A stretch of 61,946 nt of DNA from the NCBI GenBank assembly GCA_041913045.1, contig JAYSGB010000026.1, forward strand, positions 1 to 61,946. The letters are read 5' to 3'. Source of the DNA: CAMLOF01 sp041913045 (lineage in GTDB: Bacteria; Pseudomonadota; Gammaproteobacteria; Burkholderiales; Burkholderiaceae_C). The notes under the pieces were generated by a model. The model was not told the origin of the DNA. It did no database searches and saw nothing but the letters and a program-made list of their open reading frames with translations. Position 1 is the first letter of the stretch. Every line of letters begins with the position of its first letter. This document shows positions 55,972-61,946 of the stretch, one piece after another. A program made the position numbers and the translations under genes.

Positions 55972-57361
55972 ACGTATGAAATTGATCCCCACGCGTACTG
56001 CGCTTGCTGCCTTGTTGGCTGCTGGTGTGCTGGCTGGCTGCTCGCAGTTCCAGCCTTACCAACGGCCCGAAACACCTATGCCTGCCGCCTGGGCGGGCGG
56101 CGAGGCGGGCGCCCAGACGGCGCCGCTGGCTTGGGAGGATTTTGTGTCTGACCCGGCCCTGCGTGCGTTGGTGCAGAAGGCGTTGAACAACAACCGTGAC
56201 GCGCGCATTGCCGCGCTGCAGATGGAGCAACTGCGCGCGCAGCACCGCATACGTGAAGCCGCGCGTTTGCCTACGGTGGCAGCGGGCGTGACTGGCAGCC
56301 GTGTCACCACGGGTGAGGATGAGCCGATCAAGAGCACCTACACCGCTGGTTTGCAGGTGACAGGTTGGGAGATCGACTTCTTCGGCCGCCTGGCCAGCTT
56401 GCAGGAGTCTGCGCGGGCGCAGTACCTGGCTTCTGAAGAGGCGTTGCGCAGTACGCGCATTGGTTTGGTGGCGGGTGTGGCGTCGGGCTGGCTGAACCTG
56501 CAGAGCAGCGATGCATTGCTGCGGCTGACGCAGCAGACGCTGGCGACTCGCGAGGAATCCTTGCGCCTGACGCGGTTGCGCTTTGATGCGGGCACTGCGT
56601 CTGCGCTGGACCTGCGGCAGGCTGAGTCGCTGGTGGAGTCTGCCCGCGTGACCCTGGCGCAGCAGCAGCGCCAGCGCGCCCAGGACTTGAACGCCCTGAC
56701 GCTGCTGGTGGGGCAACCGCTGGATCAGCCGCTGGCTGAAGCCCAACTGATGCCAGCGCGAACCGCTGCTGGCGACGTGGTGGCCGAGGTGCCGGTGGGC
56801 CTGCCGTCGCGCGTGCTGCTGGAGCGGCCGGACATTCGTGCTGCCGAGCAGAAGCTTGCAGCGGCCAATGCGCAGATCGGTGCGGCGCGCGCGGCTTTCT
56901 TCCCGCGCATTGCGCTCACCGCCAGCGTGGGGTCGGCCAGCAGCGAGTTGTCGGGCTTGTTCAAGAGCGGCAGCTGGGGCTGGACGCTGGCACCGCAGGC
57001 CTTGTTGACGATCTTTGATGCTGGGGCCAACCGGGCCAACCTGGCGTCGGCCCAGGCCGAGCGCGAAATCACGCTGGCGCAGTATGAGAAGGCGATTCAG
57101 ACGGCATTCCGCGAGGTGAATGACGCGCTGGCAGGGCGGGACACGCTGGCCACGCAGCTGGCGTCGCAACAGGCGCTGGTGCGGGCCGAGACGGAACGCC
57201 TGCGGCTGGCGACCTTGCGTGAGCGCCAAGGCGTAGCCAGCCAGCTGGAGGTGCTGGACGCGCAGCGCAGCCAGTTCGCCGCCGAGCAGGCCCTGGTGCA
57301 GACGCGCTACGCGCTGCTGCAGGCCCGCGTGGCCCTGTTCAAGGCAACAGGCGGGGTGTGA
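55961..57361 (+). CDS. Outer-membrane efflux channel, OprM/NodT-type lipoprotein
   Basis: 466 residues from ATG 55961 (GGGAG nine bases upstream); ATG 55976 is also possible. The lipobox is LAGC, so the channel is lipid-anchored. Two internal repeats of coiled-coil helices and beta-hairpins are present, with WEIDFFGRLASLQESARAQYLASEEALR, LLERPDIRAAEQKLAAANAQIGAARAAFFPRI and LLTIFDAGANRANLASAQAERE as family signatures. It completes the tripartite pump. Its end overlaps the convergent hydrolase gene by 23 bases. Confidence 0.94.
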   Translation: MTSERMKLIPTRTALAALLAAGVLAGCSQFQPYQRPETPMPAAWAGGEAGAQTAPLAWEDFVSDPALRALVQKALNNNRDARIAALQMEQLRAQHRIREAARLPTVAAGVTGSRVTTGEDEPIKSTYTAGLQVTGWEIDFFGRLASLQESARAQYLASEEALRSTRIGLVAGVASGWLNLQSSDALLRLTQQTLATREESLRLTRLRFDAGTASALDLRQAESLVESARVTLAQQQRQRAQDLNALTLLVGQPLDQPLAEAQLMPARTAAGDVVAEVPVGLPSRVLLERPDIRAAEQKLAAANAQIGAARAAFFPRIALTASVGSASSELSGLFKSGSWGWTLAPQALLTIFDAGANRANLASAQAEREITLAQYEKAIQTAFREVNDALAGRDTLATQLASQQALVRAETERLRLATLRERQGVASQLEVLDAQRSQFAAEQALVQTRYALLQARVALFKATGGV

Positions 57362-58427
57362 GGCTGGCGGCGCCGACGGTCTCTTGCCGGTGAACGGGCA
57401 GGGGGTCGTCGTGCCGCCCCAGCAGACGCGACCAGAGCCAGGGCAAGGCACCAGCCAGATCGGGGCGCTGGCGCAGCAACACCGACTTTGATGCTTCGTT
57501 GCCGGGTAGGCTTACCTGGCGCACGGGCGTGGTGGCGGGCAAAGGCCCCACGTCGAAGCGGAAGGTGTAGTAGGGCTCCTGCCCCATGCGCAGATCGGTG
57601 ACCGTCAGGCGCCCCTGCTGGTTGCCCAGGCTGAAGAAGCCGTGGCTGAACTGAGCCACGCGCTCGACGTGAGGGTTGCTGGCATGTGCGGCGATCAACT
57701 CGGCACCGCGTTCGTGTGCGCGCCAGGTGATGGGGGCGTCACCATCGAGCAGTGAGCGGTAGGCCTCGTGGTAGTGGGTGGGGGTGACGGCCACCAGCCG
57801 CCACAGCACGGTGTTGAAGGGCGCAGGGGTGACGAGCAGGCCTTGTGCCTGGATGCCTGACGCCGCGAGCGATGCCTGCGCCAGCCGCTCCACGTGCTGC
57901 TGCGCGAACACGCTCCATCCCAGGTACAGGGTGCTCAAGGCGAGCCCTGCCAGGTTCCAGCGCAGGCCCTTGCCTGCTGCTCGCCACAGGGCAGCCAGCA
58001 CACCTGCCACCAGCGGCAGCGTGTAGAGCGGGTCGATGATGAACACGCTGCCCACGCCGAAGGGGTGGCTGCTGAAGGGCTGCAGCAGCTGCGTGCCGTA
58101 CACCGTCATCGTGTCGAGCAGCGGGTGGGTGACGAGCACCAGCCACAACGCCAGCAACCAGCGGCGGAACAGGGCGGGCTCGCCATGCAGGCGCGAAACC
58201 AGCCAGGCCAGCGCGGGCGCCGCCAGCGTCAGGTAGAACAGCGCATGGCTTTCGGCGCGGTGGCGCGTCATGTTCAGGATGGCGTCGCCGTGGTCGATGA
58301 ACGCGTCTAGGTCTGGCAGCGTGCCCGCCACGGCGCCCCAAAGTGCAGACTTCCACACGGCGGTGCGCCGCCCCATGACGGCCACACTTACGGCGGCCCC
58401 CAGTGCAATTTGCGTGACTGAATCCAT
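57339..58427 (-). CDS. Membrane-bound metal-dependent hydrolase (YdjM/DUF457 type)
   Basis: 362 residues. The N-terminal half has four or five helices and the family motifs: MDSVTQIALGAAVSVAVMGRR, AGTLPDLDAFIDHGDAI, HRAESHALFYL and VTHPLLDTMTVYGTQLLQPF, whose His and Asp would bind a metal. The C-terminal 170 residues are soluble and beta-rich (LRMGQEPYYTFRFDVG). The family includes the SOS-induced E. coli YdjM; the substrate is unknown. Its start overlaps the stop of the dioxygenase gene upstream, so the two are coupled. Confidence 0.88.
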   Translation of the reverse strand: MDSVTQIALGAAVSVAVMGRRTAVWKSALWGAVAGTLPDLDAFIDHGDAILNMTRHRAESHALFYLTLAAPALAWLVSRLHGEPALFRRWLLALWLVLVTHPLLDTMTVYGTQLLQPFSSHPFGVGSVFIIDPLYTLPLVAGVLAALWRAAGKGLRWNLAGLALSTLYLGWSVFAQQHVERLAQASLAASGIQAQGLLVTPAPFNTVLWRLVAVTPTHYHEAYRSLLDGDAPITWRAHERGAELIAAHASNPHVERVAQFSHGFFSLGNQQGRLTVTDLRMGQEPYYTFRFDVGPLPATTPVRQVSLPGNEASKSVLLRQRPDLAGALPWLWSRLLGRHDDPLPVHRQETVGAASLTPRLLP

Positions 58428-59065
58428 CAGGCTTGAACGGTGATGGGGAATTCGGCGCGCAGTCCGTCAGCGGTCTGGCGGAACGGAATGGTCAACGCCT
58501 GGCGGTCTGCATCGTCCAGGCGGCGCCAGAGGAAATCGCGCTCATTGTGCGGCTCGCCTGCCACGTAGAGCTGGGTGGTCAGCAGTTCCATGCGGTCGAG
58601 TTTGACCTTGACGTGGATGTGCGGCGTGCGCCCCGTGTAGGGAACGGGCTTGAGGGTGCGGAAGCGGTAGCGCCCGTCGCGGCCCACCGCCACTCTGCCA
58701 AAACCCTGGAACGCAGGGTCGGCCCGCCCCCCGTCGCCAGGGTGGTGGTAATGCCCGGCGTGGTCGCACTGCCAGATTTCCACCACCGCGCCGGCAACGG
58801 GCACGCCAGCCGTGTCGGTGACCACGCCCTCCACCCAGGCGGGGGTGCCCCGGGCGTCGGCCTGGCTGGCGTTGCGCAGCAGGTCGAAGTCGGTGTCTGC
58901 GGGCAGGCTGACGGGGTAGAAGGGGCCCTCGGTCTGCGGAGGTGTGGGGCGTAACACGCGGCCCTGCGCCAGTGCGGGCGTGAGCCAGGCTGGCGCAGAA
59001 AGGCTTGCCACCCAGGCGGTGCCCAGGGCAATGCAGCGGCGGCGAGACGTTGGCTCGGAGGACAT
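58427..59065 (-). CDS. Intradiol ring-cleavage dioxygenase-like protein, Tat-exported
   Basis: 212 residues from ATG 59065. A twin-arginine-like signal (SRRRCIALG, then hydrophobic AWVASLSAPAWL, cleavage near ALAQG) suggests export of a folded metalloprotein. The mature part is the intradiol dioxygenase fold: QTEGPFYPVSLP, VVEIWQCDHAGHYHH, RTLKPVPYTGRTPHIHVKVK. The iron ligands Tyr (GHYHH), Tyr (PVPYTGR) and two His (HIHVKV) can be matched to the His2Tyr2 site. Periplasmic members of this group are little studied. Divergent from the second chemoreceptor; start of a coupled pair with the hydrolase gene. Confidence 0.87.
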   Translation of the reverse strand: MSSEPTSRRRCIALGTAWVASLSAPAWLTPALAQGRVLRPTPPQTEGPFYPVSLPADTDFDLLRNASQADARGTPAWVEGVVTDTAGVPVAGAVVEIWQCDHAGHYHHPGDGGRADPAFQGFGRVAVGRDGRYRFRTLKPVPYTGRTPHIHVKVKLDRMELLTTQLYVAGEPHNERDFLWRRLDDADRQALTIPFRQTADGLRAEFPITVQA

Positions 59066-59257
59066 GGGGCTCTCCTGGGTTTTGGGTGCAAGGTTGGATG
59101 GTTCGGGCGGGAGTGAGTTCCTTGGGTGGCGTGGATCACAAATTACGGCCATTTGTCACATCCTTGTCACTGGGGCGCCATAGATTCGTCGCATACGTGG
59201 CAGGGGTGTTTCCGAGAGGGCGGAGCATCGGCAGGCCGCTTTCCTGGATTTGCACAG

Positions 59258-60829
59258 ATGCGTCTGCTACAGAACGTCCGCATAGGTACCCGGCTGGCCG
59301 GGGCTTTTGGTGTGGTGTTGGTGCTGATGTTGCTCATGGCGGGCGTGGGCCTGAGTGGTACGCAGCGGTTTTTTGAAGCTACCCGCGCGGTGTACGAGGA
59401 CCGCACCGTGCCCTTGGGGCTGCTGGGCGACATGAACTACCTGGTGCAGCGCAACCGGGTGCTGGTGATGGACATGCTGCTGGACCCGGGCAACGCCAAT
59501 GTGGAAAAGCGCACGGCGGAGTTGCAGCGCAACCTGGAGACCATTGAGTCGCTTTGGGGGCGCTACCGACAGACCCGCTTGACCGACCAGGAAGCCCAGC
59601 TTGCTGACGGTTTTGCCGCGTTGAAGGACCAGTACCTGCGTGAAGCTATCTTGCCCGCCGCCGAGGCCATGAAGGGCGGGCGCTTCGACGACACGATGGA
59701 CATCTACATCAGCCGCATCAGCCCGACCGCGCCCAAGGTGCAGGCGGCGATACAGCAACTGGTGCGCATGCAGGTGGACGTTGCTGCCGAGGAATTTGAG
59801 CGAACACGTGACGTGCATTCCACCATGTTGGCCACCATGCTGGGCGCAGCGGGGCTGGCACTGGCGCTGGGTGGTGTGCTGGCGTGGCTCATTACCCGCT
59901 CCATTGCCCGGCCCCTGCGTGATGCTGTGGTTTTGGCCCGTGCCGTTGCGCAAGGTGACCTGACACGGCGCGTTGAAGCACAGGGCCGTGACGAGACTGC
60001 CGACTTGCTGCGAGCCTTGCAGACCATGAGTGACGGGCTGGCGTCTGTGGTGGCGCGCGTGCGCCAAGGTGCCGAAGGTGTTGCGTCTGGGTCAGGGCAG
60101 ATCGCTGTAGGTACGGCGGACTTGTCGCAGCGTACCGAGGCGCAGGCTTCCAACCTGGAAGAGACGGCTGCTTCCATGGAGGAGTTGACCGCCGCCGTGC
60201 GGCAGAACGTGGCGACCGCGCAGGAGGCCAGCCGCATGGCCACGCAGGCCAGCGAGGCGGCCACGGGTGGCGCCGAAGTGGTGGAGCGCGTGGTGACCAC
60301 GATGCACGACATTGCAGGAAGTTCGCAGAAGATCGCCGACATCATCGGGGTGATCGATGGCATTGCCTTCCAGACCAATATCCTGGCCCTGAACGCAGCG
60401 GTGGAAGCGGCACGTGCAGGTGAACAAGGGCGCGGCTTTGCCGTGGTGGCCGCCGAGGTGCGTGCCCTGGCACAGCGCAGTGCAGCCGCTGCGCGGGAGA
60501 TCAAGGACCTCATCGGCGTGAGCGTTGAGCGTGTGGATGCCGGTGCTGGCCTGGTGGCCCAGGCTGGTGCGAGCGTGCGTGCCATGGTTGAGCAGGTGCA
60601 TCGCGTGACGCAACTCATCAACGACATCAGCGCGGCGAGCCAAGAGCAGGCCGGTGGCATTGCGCAGATTGGTGACGCCGTGGCGCAGCTGGACCGTGTG
60701 ACCCAGCAGAATGCCGCGCTGGTGGAGGAAAACTCCGCCGCTTCGGAAAGCCTGCGGCAGCAGGCAGACCGCTTGATAGAGGCGGTGGGGGTGTTTCACC
60801 TGCCTTCCGGCGCGTTGCGGCTCCGTTAA
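59258..60829 (+). CDS. Methyl-accepting chemotaxis protein (four-helix-bundle sensor)
   Basis: 523 residues from ATG 59258. First helix FGVVLVLMLLMAGVGL, then a four-helix-bundle type periplasmic sensor (RAVYEDRTVPLGLLGDMNYLVQRNR is typical), second helix LGAAGLALALGGVLAWLI, a HAMP domain (RSIARPLRDAVVLARAVAQGDLTRRVEA) and the signalling hairpin (FQTNILALNAAVEAARAGEQGRGFAVVAAEVR). It ends GALRLR without a CheR/CheB pentapeptide. No che operon is adjacent. A 192-base gap separates it from the divergent dioxygenase gene; it contains two direct TGTCAC repeats but no promoter I trust. Confidence 0.93.
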   Translation: MRLLQNVRIGTRLAGAFGVVLVLMLLMAGVGLSGTQRFFEATRAVYEDRTVPLGLLGDMNYLVQRNRVLVMDMLLDPGNANVEKRTAELQRNLETIESLWGRYRQTRLTDQEAQLADGFAALKDQYLREAILPAAEAMKGGRFDDTMDIYISRISPTAPKVQAAIQQLVRMQVDVAAEEFERTRDVHSTMLATMLGAAGLALALGGVLAWLITRSIARPLRDAVVLARAVAQGDLTRRVEAQGRDETADLLRALQTMSDGLASVVARVRQGAEGVASGSGQIAVGTADLSQRTEAQASNLEETAASMEELTAAVRQNVATAQEASRMATQASEAATGGAEVVERVVTTMHDIAGSSQKIADIIGVIDGIAFQTNILALNAAVEAARAGEQGRGFAVVAAEVRALAQRSAAAAREIKDLIGVSVERVDAGAGLVAQAGASVRAMVEQVHRVTQLINDISAASQEQAGGIAQIGDAVAQLDRVTQQNAALVEENSAASESLRQQADRLIEAVGVFHLPSGALRLR

Positions 60830-60863
60830 AGTGATGCCTGTTGTTCCACCGTGAGGAGAGACC

Positions 60864-61121
60864 ATGAAAACCTTTGCCACCGCGTTGACCCTGTTGCTTG
60901 CGACCTTGGCCTTCCAGGCACAGGCGCAGGGCACGACTTGCCACGATGCCACGGCTGAGAAGAAGCTGGCAGGTGCTGCCAAGGCTTCTTTCCTGAAGAA
61001 GTGCGAGAAGGACGCGAAAGCCGCCTGTGAGGCCGCCGCAGCCGAGAAGAAGCTGCACGGCGCGGCCAAGGCCAGCTTCAACGCCAAGTGCTTCCGTGAG
61101 GCGGTTGGCACCGCCAACTGA
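60864..61121 (+). CDS. PsiF-repeat periplasmic protein
   Basis: 85 residues with a signal peptide (MKTFATALTLLLATLAFQAQA). The mature part has two copies of the PsiF repeat, each with a Cys, an EKKL, a GAAKASF and a KC: CHDATAEKKLAGAAKASFLKKC and CEAAAAEKKLHGAAKASFNAKC. In E. coli psiF is induced by phosphate starvation; function unknown. GAGGAGAG precedes the ATG. It follows the chemoreceptor gene by 34 bases; the nuclease gene starts five bases after its stop. Confidence 0.88.
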   Translation: MKTFATALTLLLATLAFQAQAQGTTCHDATAEKKLAGAAKASFLKKCEKDAKAACEAAAAEKKLHGAAKASFNAKCFREAVGTAN

Positions 61122-61125
61122 GGCC

Positions 61126-61635
61126 GTGCGGGCCGCATGGCCCCGGTGGTTTGCAGGATGGTTGTTCGCCGCCCTGGCCTTGTGCTGGGGCGCGTCGGCG
61201 TTCGCCATGGTGCTGCATGGCCGCGTCGTTGGCGTGAGCGATGGCGACTCCATCAAGGTGCTGTCAAACGCACGCCAGACCCACAAGATACGGCTGGCGG
61301 GCATTGATGCGCCCGAGCGAGGGCAACCCTGGGCCAGCCGCTCGCGGCAGCACTTGGCGGCACTGGTGTTTGGCCGCGAGGTGGATGTGGAAACCGGCAA
61401 GATCGACCGCTATGGCCGCACCCTGGGCAAGGTGCTGGTGGATGGGCGCGATGCCGGGTTGGTGTTGCTACGGGCCGGCTTGGCCTGGCACTACAAGGCC
61501 TACCAGCACGAGCAGGTAGGCGAAGACCGCTGGCGCTATGCCTTGGCAGAACATGAGGCACGTGCCTACGCCGAAGGGCTCTGGGGCGACCCGGCCCCAG
61601 TGCCGCCCTGGGAATACCGCAAGTCGCGGCGTTGA
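61126..61635 (+). CDS. Thermonuclease (SNase)-family secreted nuclease
   Basis: 169 residues from GTG 61126; TTG 61105 overlapping psiF is an alternative, and no better ATG exists. A signal peptide (FAGWLFAALALCWGASAFA) precedes the staphylococcal-nuclease-like domain. Active-site pieces are present: Asp in GVSDGDSIKV, Arg and Asp-Glu in RLAGIDAPERGQPW, and Arg in DRYGRTLGKV. It would degrade DNA or RNA in the periplasm or outside the cell, with calcium. It ends PPWEYRKSRR, common in this family. Likely cotranscribed with psiF. Confidence 0.88.
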   Translation: MRAAWPRWFAGWLFAALALCWGASAFAMVLHGRVVGVSDGDSIKVLSNARQTHKIRLAGIDAPERGQPWASRSRQHLAALVFGREVDVETGKIDRYGRTLGKVLVDGRDAGLVLLRAGLAWHYKAYQHEQVGEDRWRYALAEHEARAYAEGLWGDPAPVPPWEYRKSRR

Positions 61636-61767
61636 TCAGATTGAGGCGCCTTCCTCTGAGGCGTTAGTGCTCAGGTGCGCAAAGCACTCAATGATGTAGG
61701 TTCATTTCCCCCTTTAGATGGAGATGTTTTGCCCTTTTCTCCTGCTCGGCTATCAATATCCGCAATA

Positions 61768-61779
61768 ACTTATATAAGT
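61768..61779. repeat. 12-bp AT-rich palindrome upstream of the last gene
   Basis: ACTTAT directly followed by ATAAGT, perfect, about 98 bases before the ATG at 61877. The surrounding 61640-61870 is clearly richer in A and T than the rest of the window and holds the promoter region of the last gene. Another inverted repeat, AGTGCT-N11-AGCACT, lies near 61667-61689. I see no coding sequence in this 241-base gap. Confidence 0.45.
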
Positions 61780-61876
61780 ATTCGGTGTTTATACTGATGC
61801 GCTGGTACGCCTTGGTGCCGTAGTCTTGGGAACACGTTGACCAAGATTCCATTTTTTTACGTATTCGGAGCTCCCC

Positions 61877-61946
61877 ATGCACATTTCTTCCACACGCCGC
61901 ACCGTACTGAAGAGCACGGGAGCGATGGCGACACTGCTGTCGCTGG
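61877..61946 (+). CDS. Start of a Tat-exported protein (truncated by window end)
   Basis: Only 23 codons are present: MHISSTRRTVLKSTGAMATL and a few more. TRRTVLK is a good twin-arginine motif (S/T-R-R-x-hydrophobic-L-K) followed by a hydrophobic stretch. GGAG lies eight bases before the ATG. The mature protein is outside the window; solute-binding proteins of TRAP or ABC systems often begin this way, but the identity cannot be told. Confidence 0.6.
   Translation, partial: MHISSTRRTVLKSTGAMATLLSL

Noticed and set aside
59066..59257. Promoter built from the two TGTCAC repeats before the second chemoreceptor
   Set aside because: No -10 element is found at acceptable spacing from either TTGTCA.
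61688..61882. Minus-strand open frame of 64 codons near the right end
   Set aside because: No recognisable motif, in the AT-rich promoter gap of the last gene and overlapping its start; most likely not a gene.

Overview
The window looks like chromosomal DNA of a high-GC betaproteobacterium of the order Burkholderiales, most likely family Comamonadaceae (Acidovorax-like). This rests on the style of the genes: a PhaM-type polyhydroxyalkanoate granule protein, a DUF3567 protein, a histone-H1-tailed HU protein, the recG-oxyR-ubiA-proC neighbourhood and a spc/alpha ribosomal cluster that starts at rplN. There is no phage, transposase, integrase or CRISPR array. Coding density is high, and no gene-free stretch exceeds about 250 bp. 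The window opens inside or just after a broken TonB receptor gene and ends 70 bp into a Tat-exported protein gene.

Layout. 1-4118: a TonB-receptor barrel fragment, a YfiR-like periplasmic protein and a CHASE8/HAMP/GGDEF/EAL protein form one c-di-GMP signalling operon. 4149-12567: GlcD-like FAD oxidase, Hsp20 behind a sigma32-like promoter and an FNR-type box, LysR regulator, chemoreceptor, PurU, ChaN-like lipoprotein, AbrB-family membrane protein, Dps. 12643-19230: small conserved proteins, FAH-family hydrolase, histone-deacetylase-like amidohydrolase, DksA-like zinc finger, PhaM translationally coupled to a FIST sensor, and an HTH regulator with its own dyad. 19343-23320: a tightly packed probable membrane-lipid operon (CREST-type hydrolase, LplT-PlsC fusion, coiled-coil zinc-ribbon membrane protein). 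23327-26344: queuosine genes queA and tgt flanking a DUF3334/CheX-like gene. 26420-30813: two-PAS diguanylate cyclase, orphan ParA, SbtA bicarbonate permease with a divergent LysR regulator.

30926-36066: zinc-ribbon protein, recG, oxyR, ubiA, proC. 36308-45282: the spc and alpha ribosomal operons from rplN to rplQ with secY, infA, rpmJ and rpoA, then an initiator tRNA-fMet and a strong terminator. The S10 operon is not upstream. The rpsK-rpsD gap carries a good internal promoter and two strong hairpins, a candidate autoregulatory leader. 45450-50834: noncanonical SDR, Na/Pi cotransporter with a 20-bp palindrome in its leader, Bcr/CflA exporter, YciH/SUI1, tailed HU, YitT protein. 50831-57361: a complete TetR-controlled RND tripartite efflux pump with an AcrR-like operator in the divergent promoter. 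57339-61946: membrane metal-dependent hydrolase, Tat-exported intradiol dioxygenase, second chemoreceptor, PsiF-repeat protein, secreted nuclease, and the start of a Tat substrate.

The best candidates for undescribed biology are the structured rpsD leader (42899-43092), the lipid operon with an LplT-PlsC fusion lacking the acyl-ACP synthetase part (19343-23320), the CheX-like gene inside the queuosine operon (24530-25231), the TonB-barrel/YfiR/GGDEF-EAL operon (57-4118), and the 20-bp palindrome in front of the Na/Pi cotransporter (46351-46370). All functional calls are from motif reading by eye; no database search was run.
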